A stretch of DNA of 64,000 nt from Phaseolus vulgaris (lineage: Eukaryota > Streptophyta > Magnoliopsida > Fabales > Fabaceae), in contig NC_023755.2 in assembly GCF_000499845.2 (NCBI RefSeq), forward strand, positions 31,645,753 through 31,709,752. The letters run 5' to 3'. Below the pieces are notes generated by a model, which saw nothing but the letters and a program-made list of their open reading frames with translations, did no database searches and was not told the DNA's origin. Of the stretch, positions 12,221 through 24,000 are shown piece by piece (the stretch's first letter is position 1; the number at the start of each line of letters is the position of its first letter). Made by a program: the position numbers and the translations under genes.

Positions 12221-12904
12221 TGATCTTGCAGATGACTTGATCGTTGAAGGTCTCGCCACGTCAAACCTCGTCTCCCGCAAGTACGTTCCAACTAGCTCCA
12301 AGCGAACCTGCGAAAACACCACAAACGGCGCCTCTAGCGGCCGATTGCACTCTGACGCTCAAGTCAGTAAACAAGACCACCAAAGAATCGTGTACTCAGA
12401 ATCTTGGTGAGACTCGTGCACTCTGTGATTCCCCCCCCCCCCCCCTCTCTCTATGCAAAACTAGTCACTTGTCAGTATGAAAAACGTACCTTCGCAATGA
12501 GCGTGAAATGCCTTTATATACCCTGCCGCGCGCCCAAGTTATTCGCGTACGAGGTAACTTAGCGTGTTTCTTTCATTGGATGTCTCGTGCAACCTCTGCG
12601 TAAGTACCAGGTGCGACTTGGACAAGCGCGCATACTAGGCATTACCTAACGCATGAACGATCACCTTTGTTCTGCCCCATGCATGTTATGGGCCAAGAGA
12701 GGTTCAATCACCGACCGACTGCTAGCTCCCTTAGACCATTCTCATGCATGGTAGCGTAGAACGCACAACCTCTCCGATCTCCGATCTCCGCCTGATCACC
12801 CTCTTCAAGCCACATCAGCTTCCCTGGCCCACATGTTTCGCTAAGACCGGCCCACGTGGCCATCAGTCGCTGACGTTATCCTAAACTGATGACCGACCGG
12901 ATCA
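12221..12904 (-). repeat. 3' LTR of the Tat element (complete)
   Basis: The 684-bp repeat runs TG to CA. Its right 189 bp (12716-12904) match the truncated 5' LTR at 20836-21035 closely. It contains a run of 15 C at 12431-12445 and the TATA signal at 12511-12520 on the minus strand. Confidence 0.85.
12511..12520 (-). promoter_or_regulatory. LTR TATA box
   Basis: On the minus strand this reads TATATAAAGG within a GC-rich setting, correctly oriented for transcription of the retroelement from its LTR. The matching part of the 5' LTR is deleted, so this copy cannot drive the element itself. Confidence 0.5.
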
Positions 12905-12922
12905 CAAGCCCCCCAGTCTCGA
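12905..12922 (-). other. polypurine tract of the Tat element
   Basis: On the minus strand the bases just before the 3' LTR read ACTGGGGGGCTTG, the expected priming site for second-strand synthesis. It directly abuts the LTR terminus. Confidence 0.55.
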
Positions 12923-13507
12923 GCTGCGTACTTGTTCTCAGCGAAGAGACTAAGTGCTCGTTCTCGGTGGCCACGTGGCAAGTGACGCCACGTCACGTGC
13001 CACCTCACATGCTGTGCCTTAAGTGACGTTACGCCTTTCCTTCCCTAATCTAGCGACACGTGTGCACATCAATGGCTAGCGTGAAACGTCGTTTGCAGTT
13101 CCCTTATTAAAAAACTTACGCGCCTATACTGTTCCATTATCTTCCCCAACACGTTTCTCTGCGACTCTCGAACCTTCCTTCTGCGATTCATCTTCTCCAT
13201 TCCCAGGCTACCAGGAACCGTTCGCGATCACAAAAAGGTACTCCCTTTCTTCATCTACAGCATATTTGGAAACCTTCTACCGATTGCATTGCTTAAAACT
13301 GTATTGGGCATACATCATGGGTCGTTTTTCCCCTTTTTGCACTGTACCAAGACCTCTTATGGTTTTGCTGTGTTCCGTTTCTTCTTCCTCTTCGTCGTTT
13401 TCATTCCTCTATCCCTTCGAACCATAGCATTCGCTCCCTTCGTCTTTTTCTTGTTTTTCATTGATTCCTCACCCTTTTTCTTTCTTTCTCCATTGTAGCT
13501 ACTGACA

Positions 13508-15701
13508 ATGGCTCGCACAAAAACCACCACGCGCCTTGCCTCATCTTCTGGTGCACAGCCTTCCGCCAGTGCACCTTCATCACCCTCGGCGAGTACGCAA
13601 CCCAGGGCGACGCTTCCTCCCCAAGGCTACGTGCAGGCGTACGAGTGGGCACCCCTCCATTTGCTTGCCGAAACCTCTAACCAGCTTCCCGCCGATCATC
13701 TCGCTACTTTGCTGAAGGGCGTTGCGGATGAGCCTTCATGTGCTATCGACAGGGAGGACGACCGAAACTTGGGCGTGCGCATTCCCCCCCGAGGCATGCC
13801 CATATGCGTAGATGATAGGGCCACCAATGGGGTGCCCTTCACCTTTATCTACTCAGCCATCTTCAAGAGGCTGCGCCTCCGCCTTCCCTTTACCTTCTTC
13901 GAGAAGGAACTCCTCACTGAGCTAAACGTCGCCCCTTGCCAACTCCATCCGAACGCTTGGGGCTTCATCCGGGCGTTCAAATTCTTATGCAACCACTTTG
14001 AGCACCCTCCATCGACCGACGTCTTCCTCTACTTCTTTGAGGCCAAGAACCCGGGCGATAGGTCGTGGGTCAGCTTAAATGGCGTGACAGGGAGGGTGAT
14101 CTTGGGTTTGTACCAGCAGTCCTTCAAGGATTGGAAAGGCAGATTCTACATGATCACCTCTAACGAGCACAGCCCCGCCCTTCTCGAGGGCTTTCCCCTC
14201 TACTGGGTCCCTAAAGTGGAGTTTAGGAAACCCCGAGGCTTAGAGGTCATGGCCCCATACGAGCGCGAGCTGTGCGGCCTCCTCTCGAGCTTGGGCGCCA
14301 AATTTGGCTCTTCCACCCTTATCAAGCATGAGTTCGATGCTGAAAAGCTCGAAAAATATATTGGTTTGTCTCCTCTTCCTCCCTTTTACCTGCCACTTCT
14401 ATGGGCACGCGACCTTGCGCTTGTCCAACATACCCCTTATACATGCATTTGCTAACTGTCTTTCTGCTTTCTTGAGCCTTTGCATGCTAACCCTTTGCCA
14501 TGTTGGACTGATGCAGAGATGACTTCTGATAAGGAAAGACGACAGAGGCTGCTCGCTCTAGCCAGGAGTCGATGAGCCGCCGAGGCGTCTTCTGAAGTGG
14601 AGGCGATCGCCGAGCCCATTCCCGCTTCCCCCATCTCGGTCGCGCCAGCTGAAGGGCGTGAGACCAGGGGTGACAAGAAGAGAAAACGGTTGGTGAAGGC
14701 TCCCACCACCGTTATATCTATCGAGGAGGAAAGCTCTGGGTCCCCCCCTGGTCCAACGAAGGAAGAGGGGAGTTGAAAGCCTTGAGGGAGATGATAATCC
14801 GATCCCTCAAGCGCAGGCCTCCCCTGAGCGCCCTCCTTCACCAGCCCCCCTTCCCTCCCCGCCCCCAGCAAAGTCACCCCCACCGACTCAAGCAGCGGGG
14901 AGCGGGGTTGCTCGATCGGAGGGAACTCCTCGCCCCCTACCATCACCGTGCCTTCAAGACTCTGCCACCACAACCAAGGGTGGTGGCAAGAGTTCTTTCC
15001 AAGCAGCGGGTTCCACTTCTGAGGGTCTTATCAGGGTTCTCCGACTGACTAAACAACTGATCCAGAATCGCGAGTTAGTCCAGTGGAGTGCCAGCAAGGT
15101 GGACCTCCAGTTAGCTCGTCAGATGGTGCTCTCTCTGGAATTCTCCACGCAACATCGCCGCCTTGAGAAGCTGGAGGGTAAGGTGAAGGAGCTGCTCAGC
15201 CAACAGGAGTCGCTTCAAAATGACTATGAGGCCTTGCAAGACACCAACGACATGTTGAAGGACATGTTGGAGGAAACCAAACTGGCGCGCGCCCAACAAG
15301 TCCAAGAGACTATCAAAACTGAAATGCTGATGGGGGATGCTGTTGCTGCCCTTGATTTCGAACTGTTGGAGACCACTGGTAAGGCCCTCCAACTTGAGGC
15401 TGAGAACGCCTACATGCGCCAACAAAATGCAAACTTGGCGGAGGCTCTTGTTGCGAGCGATCAGAAGCTTAAAGAAGCCGAGTTGGCCATCGCCACCCTG
15501 ACCACCGAGAAGGTCGTGCTTGAGACCGATAAAGCTGGGTTCGAGGCGGAGAAGGCTAAGCTCTGGGAAGAGGCGGCTGATACTTTTGCTGAGGGTTTTG
15601 ACTTTGCCCTCGAGCAACTCAAGTGCGCTTTCCCAGAGGTCAACCGCTCCCAGCTATCTATAGAGTTTGAGGTGGTGGACGGCAAGGTCGTTCGTCCTTG
15701 A
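13508..15701 (+). pseudogene. antisense accessory gene of the Tat element (Transposase_28-like N-terminus, coiled-coil C-terminus)
   Basis: The gene lies on the strand opposite to pol, between integrase and the 3' LTR. A 5'UTR intron (13238-13498) is predicted. Coding exon 1 is 13508-14363. Its middle part (VPFTFIYSAIFKRLRLRLP, then LNVAPCQLHPNAWGFIRAF) resembles the domain called putative gypsy-type transposon (PF04195). Intron 14364-14516 has GT-AG ends and the join makes a Glu codon. Exon 2 opens MTSDKERRQR and meets a TGA at 14573. A second stop near 14774 and at least one frameshift precede a clean open stretch to 15701, which begins before 15099. That stretch is Glu/Leu/Lys rich and should form long coiled coils (LEKLEGKVKELLSQQESLQ). 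Function of such antisense genes is unknown. This copy is broken. Confidence 0.75.
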
Positions 15702-16566
15702 TCGTCTACAACTTTCGCTTTTTCTTTCCTTTGTATAAATTTTTGAACATAAGAACTTTTTACTGCATATATTTAGTGCCTTCTTTCTTCTTACTGTCGT
15801 GTATCTCTTTCATCTCTCGCTATGTATGTTTATAGCTGCTTACCTATTTGGACTTAGCGCGAACCTCCCTCGCACTTTCTATTTCTGCCGTTTGATCGCT
15901 TCTAACAACGCTCGACGACCGTTCTTGGCGTGGCTTTGCCTGCTTCAGTCTATCGCGTAAGAACTTGTCTAAAACCTTTTAAACGACGCTCTATCCGTCG
16001 ATGACCGACCAGGGTACCAAAACCAACCACTCATCAGTCATCGCGCCTCTGCTTTTCTCCTCATACCTTTCTAGATTTCTTGTCGCTCCAGCACTAAGTG
16101 CATAGAGGACTTTCACGCCGATCGGTTCAGGATGATGCCCTATCTGGAGGAAGAGTGTTTCTCGACAACCCCTCTTGCCTACCCCAAGACCATCGATCTT
16201 TAGAACCTCGGGTGGTGTTCCCACCTTCTCACTCCTGGGGTGAGAAGGGGTTTGACTAAGAGTTCTACTGGGCCAATATTGACGCTATGCCACTTGGGTA
16301 AAGGCGTTTCTCGAATCCTTCCTTTCCCTTCTTGGGCTTACTAGCGCCCCTGGCATTTCGAACCTTAGTTGCCTGCACTCACACCTGGGGTGAGGAGGAT
16401 TTTGAACCGGTTGCCTACACTCGCGCCTGGGGCGAGGAGGATTTTAAATTTAAAACTTTGCAAACTTTATACTGATAACCTCTTTTTATTTCTGGGGAAA
16501 GAGTGCCCCCTTGAGCTTGTTCAAATTGTTTGTATTGGCGCGAAAGCGCGGCCACTCTACAATTTT
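15702..16566. other. non-coding spacer of the Tat element between the antisense gene and integrase
   Basis: This is 865 bp between two converging coding regions, so it probably holds the 3' ends of both transcripts. It contains a duplicated 42-bp unit with a palindromic core at 16369-16446. No open frame is convincing. Confidence 0.55.
16369..16446. repeat. 42-bp direct repeat with palindromic core
   Basis: Two adjacent units begin TTGCCTGCACTC and TTGCCTACACTC, spaced 42 bp. Each carries a CTCRCRCCTGGGGYGAG core able to form a small stem. A third related core (CTCACTCCTGGGGTGAG) is at about 16228. The pattern could act in 3'-end formation for the convergent transcripts, but that is inference. 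Confidence 0.6.
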
Positions 16567-17907
16567 TTAACTAAAATAGAGTTTTAAGTGTGTGGCGTTC
16601 CACGTTCTGGGGATCGCCCCTCCATCCAAGGTCTCCAGCCGATAAACGTCGTTCTCCAACGTCTCCACTATTCTGAACGGGCCGGTCCACTTTGGGGATA
16701 ACTTGTTTTCTATCTCGTGCTGATGCGCCTTTCTCATCACCAGATTTCCCTCCTAGAACTGCCTTAGCCTCACCTTGGAGTTGTGCCTTCGTTCCACCCT
16801 TCTCCTCACAGCTTCAACACTGACTCTGGCTTCTTCTCGTACCTCGTCCAAAAAGATCTAAGTTCACCTTTCTCTCCTCGTTGGACTCCTCGACCGCGAA
16901 ATTCAGAAATCTTGGTGAATTTTCTTGTATCTCCACAGGGATCATAGCGTCTGACCCATAGACCAAGCTGAAAGGTGTCTCATGGGTGCTAGATTGCGGG
17001 GTGGTGTGATAGGCCCACACGATCCTGGGAACTTCTTCCGCCCACGTTCCCTTGGCCTTTTCTAACCTTCTCTTCAGCCCTCTGAGCAGTACTCGGTTGG
17101 CCGACTCTACCTGCTCGTTCTTTTGAGGGTGTTCTACCGAGGCGAACACCTGCTGTATCCCCACCTCCTCGCATAGGTTCCTCAGTTGGTGACTCGTAAA
17201 CTGGGTGTCATTGTCGGAAACCAAACGCTTGGGCACTCCGAAACGGCACACGACATTTTTCCACACAAACTGTTGAACCTTGTGAGCGGTGATCTGCGCG
17301 ACCGGCGCTGCCTCCACCCACTTCGTGAAATATTCAATGGCGACGATCAGAAACTTCATCTGCCTGATCGCCAGGGGAAAAGGTCCCAAGATGTCGATTC
17401 CCCAAGTGTGGAACGGCCAGGGGCTACGAATCGACCTCAGCTCTTCAGGGGGCGCCTTGTGCTAATCTGCGTGTTGCTGACACTGCTTGCAACGCAGAGC
17501 ATAGCCCGCACAATCTTCCCTCAGCGTTGGCCAGTAGTACCCCGCACGGAGAACTCTACCCACCAAGGCGCGACCACCGACGTGGCTCCCACATATTCCT
17601 TCGTGGAGCTCTGACATAAGCCTCGTGCACTGCTCCCCGTGCACGCACACTAACACCGGATGGGTGAACCCGAACCTGAAGAGATCCCCATCGATGAGAG
17701 TGAATTTGCTCGAGCTTTTCTTTATCCTCTTTGCCTCCGTAGGCTCCAGCGGGAGCACCCCATCTGCCAAATATCGCTGGTACGGCGTTATCCACGTGTC
17801 AGCCCTTCCAGCGGCGTCAACCTCCATCACCTCGTCGGATGTCATCTATCGCGCTCTTACTCTCGGTGCTCTCAAGGTTTCTTGAGTGAGAGACCGATGA
17901 CCAATCG
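16567..17907 (-). pseudogene. integrase of the Tat element
   Basis: The zinc-binding N-terminus comes first (17845-17465), with CVHGEQCTRLMSELHEGICG, then YYWPTLREDCAGYALRCKQC. An in-frame TAG at 17462-17464 follows. The catalytic core (17389 downward) shows VAIEYFTKWVEAAP, LVSDNDTQFTSHQ and ENEQVESANRVLLRGLKRR-like stretches, so the DDE residues are largely present. An extra T in a T run near 16857 shifts the frame. The C-terminal part is then read in another frame, has a further TAG at 16753-16755 and ends at 16567. At least three lesions make it non-functional as one protein. Confidence 0.85.
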
Positions 17908-20835
17908 CTACACGCTCATACGACTTGCACACCTGCAGCACCTGGTTGTCCGTGTGAACGTTCGAGGCACCTTCAACGTCTCCTGAATGACGGTCCTCTG
18001 CCTTCCCCCTTTGCTCGAGCTGGCTAGCTTGGCGAGCAAGTCGGCTCTGGCATTTTGTTCTCTCGGCACGTGGGTCAACTCAAACTCTGCAAATGACACC
18101 TTCAAGGTGTGCACATACTCCAGGTATGCCGCCATCTGTGGGTCTTTGGCCTGGAACTCTCCCGTTACCTGCCCAGTGACCAACAGGGAATCGGTTTTGG
18201 CCATTAATCTTCTCGCTCCCATCTCTCTTGCCAATAACATACCGGCGATCAGGGCCTCGTACTCCGCCTGGTTGTTGCTGGCTTTGAAGGCGAAACGCAG
18301 AGACTGCTCGATCAACACTTCGTTTGGGCCTTCCAAGATAACCCCCGCGCCACTCCCCTGTTGGTTGGAGGATCCATCCACCGACAAGACCCATCGGAAA
18401 GTCGAGCCCTCCGATGGCGCAGCGCTCGACGACAACTCGTCGACGAAGTCCGCAAAGACCTGCCCCTTGATCGGTCCTTGGGGCTCGTACCTGATATCGA
18501 ACTCGGACAGCTCTACGACCCATTTCACCATTCTCCCGGCTACGTCTGGCTTCTTCAGCACCTTCTGGATGGGGAGATCAGTCATCACTACGACCGTGAA
18601 GCTGTGGAAGTAGTGGCGTAGCTTCCTCGCCGAGAACACCACCGCCAGGGCTGCCTTCTCCAGGGCCTGATACCTTACTTCAGGACCTTGCAACACCTTA
18701 CTTACAAAATAAATAGGTCTCTGTGTCTGGTCTTGCTCTTGGACCAGAACTGAATTGACCGCCCTCTCCGTTACAGCAAAGTACAAACGAAGAGGGGCGC
18801 CCACCTGTGGCTTGCACAGCACTGGCGGGCTTGCCAAATATTGCTTAAGCTTAACGAATGCCTCCTCGCATTCTTCAGTCCAAACGAACCTGCTATTCCA
18901 CTTGAGACATTGGAAGTAAGGATGGCCCTTCTCCCCTCCGGCGGACATGAATCGTGACAATGCTGTCAGCCGACCGGTGAGTTGTTGCACCTCCTTCACC
19001 GACGTTGGGCTCCTCATTGCCATGATCGCCGCACATTTCTCGGGATTCGCCTCGATTCCCCGCTCTGTTAAGAGGAAACCTAGAAACTTCCCCGCTTCCA
19101 CACCAAAAATACATTTCTCTGGGTTGAGTTTCAACCCGTACTTGGCGATTGTTGTAAATAATTCCTCCAGATCAGTGACATGTTGCTCCTTCCCCCGTGA
19201 GGTCACCACCATGTCATCGACGTAAGCCTGGACGTTCCTCCCCAGCATCGGCGAGAGCACCCTATCCATCAACCTCTGATAGGTGGCTCCCGCATTCTTC
19301 AATCCGAACGGTATTACCTTATAACAGTAACAAGACCGCTCGGTCATGAACGCGGTCTTGCACTCGTCCAACGGGTGCATCCTGATTTGGTTGTAACGCG
19401 AAAATGCATCCAAGAAACTCATAAGCTGACCTCCTGACGCGCTATCCTCCAGGGCGTCAATGCTGGGTAGGGGATAGGAGTCCTTGGGGCATGCTTTGTT
19501 GAGGTCGGTGAAATCCACGCACACTCTCCACTTGCCGTTTGACTTTTTCACCAGCACCACATTGACCAGCCATTCTGGGTACTGGATTTCTCTGATATGT
19601 CCCGCATCCAAGAGCTTGTGGGTTTCCTCGTGGATCACCTGCCTCCTTTCCTCATTGAACTTCCTCCTCCTTTGGCGCACCGGTCGGACCTGAGGGTCCA
19701 TCGCCAGGCGAAGACAGAGGAAGTCCGGGTCAATGCCTGGCATGTCTGCGGTTAACCAAGCGAAAGCGTCCATGTTCTTCTCAATCACCCCGGATATCTG
19801 CTGTCGCGCGTCCTCGCTGAGTGGTCCGCCCAGCTTGAACTTTTTTCCCCCGATCTCCGTCTCCACCCACCCCTCAGTCGGGTGGGGTCTTTTTTCACTG
19901 GCGATGACCGCCCTCGCGATCCCAGACTCGTGAGGCGCGATCGCGCTTTCTACCTCAGCTTTATCTTGGGCATCTCTCGAGCCCCCGAGCACCGCTTCCT
20001 CCATCTCCACGTCGCCCTGCGTGCCCCTTACCCACGTTGCGACCTCCGCTCGTCTTTCGTCCTCTCCCGACGGCGGCGTCGAGGTAACATGGCATACATT
20101 TCTCCGCTGCTTGAGGCTGTTCTCGTAGCAGCGTCGGGCTTCCTTTTGGTCTGATTTAATGGTGATCACCACCCCCTCCATCGATGGCAGCTTTAGCTTC
20201 ATGTGCCTCGTCGATGGTACGGCCCCCAACCTGTTAAGCGTCAGCCTTCCCAACAGTATGTTGTAAGCGGATGGAGCATTGACCACCAAGTACTTGATCT
20301 TTTCGGTGCGGGCCACGACACCATCCGTGAAAGTAGTACTCAGCTCTATGTAGCCTCGCACCTCCACCTGGTCCCCTGCGAAACCATACAAGCACCCCGG
20401 GTACGGCTTCAGATGGTCAGGAGACAACTGCAGCTTGCTGAACGTCGGCCAGAACATTACGTCTGCTGAGCTTCCTTTGTCCACTAGGACCCTGTGCACC
20501 CTCCTCCTTGCCGTGACGAGGGAGATCACTATTGAATCGTTGTCGTGGGGCACAACGTCTTGGAGATCTGCCTTGGTGAAAACAATGTCAACTTCAGGGG
20601 AGTGATCTTCCTCCATCGAGCCAACTGCCATCACCGATCGCGCGTACTTCTTTCTCTGAGAGGCCATACATCCTCCTCCAGAGAAACCTCCCGCGATCGT
20701 GTGCACCTCCCCGTGCACCGGCACTTCGTGCTGCGGATCCTCCGCTGGTGCCCCTGATGTTCGATTACCTTGCGTCTCCCACAAGTAATAGTTCAAAAAG
20801 CCACTCTTCACCAGCTCCGCGAGCTGGTGCCCCCC
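17908..20835 (-). pseudogene. gag end, protease, reverse transcriptase and RNase H of the Tat element
   Basis: One long open frame on the minus strand runs from the LTR junction to a TAG at 17908. Counting from 20811, residues 1-60 are the end of gag. The aspartic protease motif is VLVDKGSSADVMFW (Asp about 111), with Lys where most relatives have Gln or Thr. RT spans about 395-600 with the catalytic AYVDDMVV (about 529-536) intact. The RT-linked RNase H (about 672-770) has lost acidic residues (LYFAVTERA). A second RNase H (about 807-935) keeps LSVDGSSNQQGSGAGVI, NNQAEYEAL and TDS, and is the archaeal type typical of Tat. A frameshift near the 3' end, just before 17907, separates it from integrase. 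Its true start is lost with gag. Confidence 0.9.
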
Positions 20836-21035
20836 CGACTGCTAGCTCCCTTAGACCACTCTCATGCATGGTAGCGTAGAACGCACAACCTCTCCGATCT
20901 CCGCCTGACCACCGATCTCCGCCTGATCACCCTCTTCAAGCCACATCAGCTTCCCTGGCCCACATGTTTCGCTAAGACCGACTCACATGGCCATCAGTCA
21001 CTGACGTTATCCTAAACCGATGACCGACCGGATCA
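20836..21035 (-). repeat. truncated 5' LTR of the Tat element
   Basis: These 200 bp match 12716-12904. The copy differs by a few transitions and an extra CCGATCTCCGCCTGA-like unit. It begins abruptly at CGACTGCTAGC after seven C, where the gag coding frame stops, which marks the deletion join. Confidence 0.85.
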
Positions 21036-21098
21036 AATTTAATTTGGTTTCTACCTATAAATTTATAGAAAAGGTGTAATGGTGTATATTTAAGATGG

Positions 21099-24000
21099 AA
21101 AATGATTTTTCAACACCCGTTCCCTCTTCACTCCATATTACACTTGGCTGAAGTGGTTCTCAAGCTGACATGACAAGGGACATTTTTGTCAAATGAAATA
21201 ATAAGGGATTTTGTTTTGAAAAATCCCTATTGAGAGGTGGAGTGAGAAGAGAGAAGAAGCTTGAGAGGTAGCGAAAACGTTGAACCCTAAGAAGGCGAGG
21301 ATTGTGCCGTGAAGTCCGAAAATGTTTCATTAGGAGTGCGAAGAGGTTGCGGGTGCTTACTTGAGCCCGGAGTTCTCGTTTGGCAAAATCGCGAAGACGT
21401 TGAACCCTAAGAAGGCGAGGATTGTAGGTGGAGTGCGAAGGAGTGAGGAGAAGTGTAGCGGAGTCCGAAGAGGTTTCCTCAGGAGTGCGAAGAGGTTGCG
21501 GGTTTATAAAAGTTGTGCCCACAGTTTTCGTTTGACAAAAAGGTATGTAGGGTTGATTTTTTTTTTGGTTTTTTGTGGTCGCTTTTTGAAGGAAAATGAT
21601 TTTTCAACACTCGTTCCCTCTTTGCTCCAGATTACACCTTGCTGAGGTGGCTGTAAAGCTGACATGGCAAGGGGCATTTTTGTCAAATGAAATAGCACGG
21701 GATTTTGTTTTGAAAAATTCCTATTGAGAGGTGCAGTGAGAAAAGAGAAGAAGCTTGAGAGGTAGCGCGAAAACGTTGAACCCTAAGAAGGCAAGGACTG
21801 TGCGGCGGAGTCTGAAAAGGTTTCATTAGGAATGCGAAGAGGTTGCGGGTGCTTAAAGGTTATGCCCCCAGTTTTCGTTTAGCAAAAAGGTATGTAGGGT
21901 TTAATTTTTTTTTGGGTTTTTTAAAGAAAAATAATTTTTCAACCCCCGTTCCTTCTTTGCTCCAGATTACACCTTGCTGAGGTGGTCATGAAGCTGACAT
22001 GGCAAGGGGCATTTTTGTCAAATGCAATAGCACGAGATTTTGTTTTGAAAAATCCCTATTGAGAGGTGCAGTGAGAAAAGAGAAGAAGCTTGACAGGTGC
22101 ACTGAGAAAAGAGAAGAAGTTTGAGAGGTAGCGCGAAAACGTTGAACCCTAATAAGGCGAGGACTGTGCGGCAGAGTCTGAAAAGGTTTCATTACGAGTG
22201 CGGAGAGGTTGTGGGTGCTTACTTGAGCCCGAAGTTTTCGTTTGGCAAAATCGCGAACACGTTGAACTCTAAGAAGGCGAGGATTGTAGGTGGAGTGCGA
22301 CGAAGTGAGGCGGAGTCCGAAGAGGTTTCCTTAGTAGTGCGAAGAGGTTGCGGGTGCTTAAAGGTTGTGCCTGCAGTTTTCGTTTGGGAAAAAAGGTATG
22401 TAGGGTTTATTTCTTTTTGGGTTTTTTGTGGTCGCTTTTTGAAGGAAAATGATTTTTCAACACCCATTCCCTTTTTGCTCTATATTACACCTTGCTGAGG
22501 TGGCTGCGAAGCTGACATGACAAAGGGCATTTTTGTCAAATGAAATAGCATAAGATTTTGTTTTGAAAAATCCCCATTGAGAGGTGCAGTGAGAAAAGAT
22601 AAGAAGCTTGAGAGGTAGCACGAAAACGTTGAACCCTAATAAGGAGAGGATTCTGCGGCAGAATCCGAAAAGGTTTCATTAGGAGTGCGAAGAGGTTGCA
22701 TGTGCTTACTTGAGCACGAAGTTTTCATTTGGAAAAATCGCAAAGACGTTGAAACCTAAGAAGGCGAGGATTTTAGGTGGAGTGCGACGGAGTCCAAAGA
22801 GGTTTCATTAGGAGTGCGAAGTGCAGCGGAGTCCAAAGAGGTTTCATTAGGAGTGCGAAGAGGTTGTAGGTGCTTAAAGGTTGTGCCCACAGTTTTCGTT
22901 TGGCAAACAGGTATGTATGGTTGATTTTTTTTGGGTTTTTTGTGGTCACTTTTTGATGGAAACTGATTTTTCAACACCCGTTCCCTCTTTGCTCCATATT
23001 ACACCTTGCTGAGGTGGCTGTGAAGCTGACATGTCAAAGGGAATTTTTGTCAAATAAATAGTACGGGATTTTGTATTGAAGAATCCCTATTGAGAGGTGC
23101 ATTAAGAAAAGAGAAGAAGTTTGAGAGGTAGTGCGAAAACGTTGAACCCTAAGAAGGCGAGGATTGTGCGGCGGAGTCTGAAAATGTTTCATTAAGAGTG
23201 CGAAGAGGTTGCAGATGCTTACTTGAGCCCAGAGTTTTCATTTGGCAAAATCGCGAAGACGTTGAACCCTAAGAAGACTAGGATTGTAGGTGGAGTGCAA
23301 CGGAGTGAGGCGGAGTGAGGCGAAGTGCAGAGGAGTCCGAAGAGGTTTCCTTAGGAGTGCGAAGAGGTTGTGGGTGCTTAAAGGTTGTGCCCGCAGTTTT
23401 CGTTTGGCAAAAAGGTATGTAGGGTTTATTTTTTTTTTTGGATTTTTTGTGGTCGCTTTTTGAAGGAAAATGATTTTTCAACACCCGTTCCCTCTTTGCT
23501 CCAGATTACACCTTGCTGAGGTGGCTGTGAAGCTGACATGGCAAGGGGCATTTTTGTCAAATGAAATAGCATGAGATTTTGTTTTGAAAAATCCCTATTG
23601 AGAGGTGCAGTGAGAAAAGAGAAGAAGCTTGAGAGGTAGCGCGAAAACGTTGAACGCTAATGAGGCGAGGACTGTGCGGCGGAGTCCAAAAATGTTTCAT
23701 TAGGAGTGCGAAGAGGTTGTGGGTGCTTACTTGAGCCCGAAGTTTTCGTTTGGCAAAATCGCGAAGACGTCGAACCCTAAGAAGGCGAGGATTGTAGGTG
23801 GAGTGCGGCGGAGTGAGGCGAAGTGCAACGAAGTCCGAAGAGGTTTCCTTAGGAGTGCGAAGAGGTTGCGGGTGCTTAAAGGTTGTGCCTGCAGTTTTCG
23901 TTTGGCAAAAAGGTATGTAGGGTTTATTTTTTTTTTGGGCTTTTTGTGGTCGCTTTTTGAAGGAAAATGATTTTCCAACACCCGTTCCCTCTTTGCTCCA

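Larger units (their letters stand above)
12221..21035 (-). mobile_element. Ty3/gypsy retrotransposon, Tat lineage, degenerate
   Basis: The element is flanked by AATTT at 12216-12220 and 21036-21040, starts TGATC and ends GATCA. Pol runs on the minus strand, so the complete 3' LTR is at the left (12221-12904) and a truncated 5' LTR is at the right (20836-21035). The Tat assignment rests on three things: a second, archaeal-type RNase H domain after a decayed RT-linked one, an antisense gene between integrase and the 3' LTR, and a G-rich polypurine tract. Gag, the primer-binding site and about 490 bp of the 5' LTR are missing, removed by a deletion that joins the end of gag to mid-LTR at a C run (20830-20836). 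Shared LTR parts differ at about six positions plus a short tandem duplication, so the insertion is relatively young. Confidence 0.9.

Noticed and set aside
12075..12480. Open frames across the left edge of the Tat LTR
   Set aside because: They cross from host flank into the LTR, which fits chance rather than a gene.
15111..15685. Minus-strand open frames of up to 168 codons opposite the antisense gene
   Set aside because: They are shadows of the Glu/Leu-rich coiled-coil coding strand, as its codon choice leaves the complement open.
17987..20757. Plus-strand open frames of 60-208 codons across the gypsy pol region
   Set aside because: Pol on the minus strand is confirmed by catalytic motifs. 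The plus frames lack any motif and are by-products of GC-rich coding DNA.
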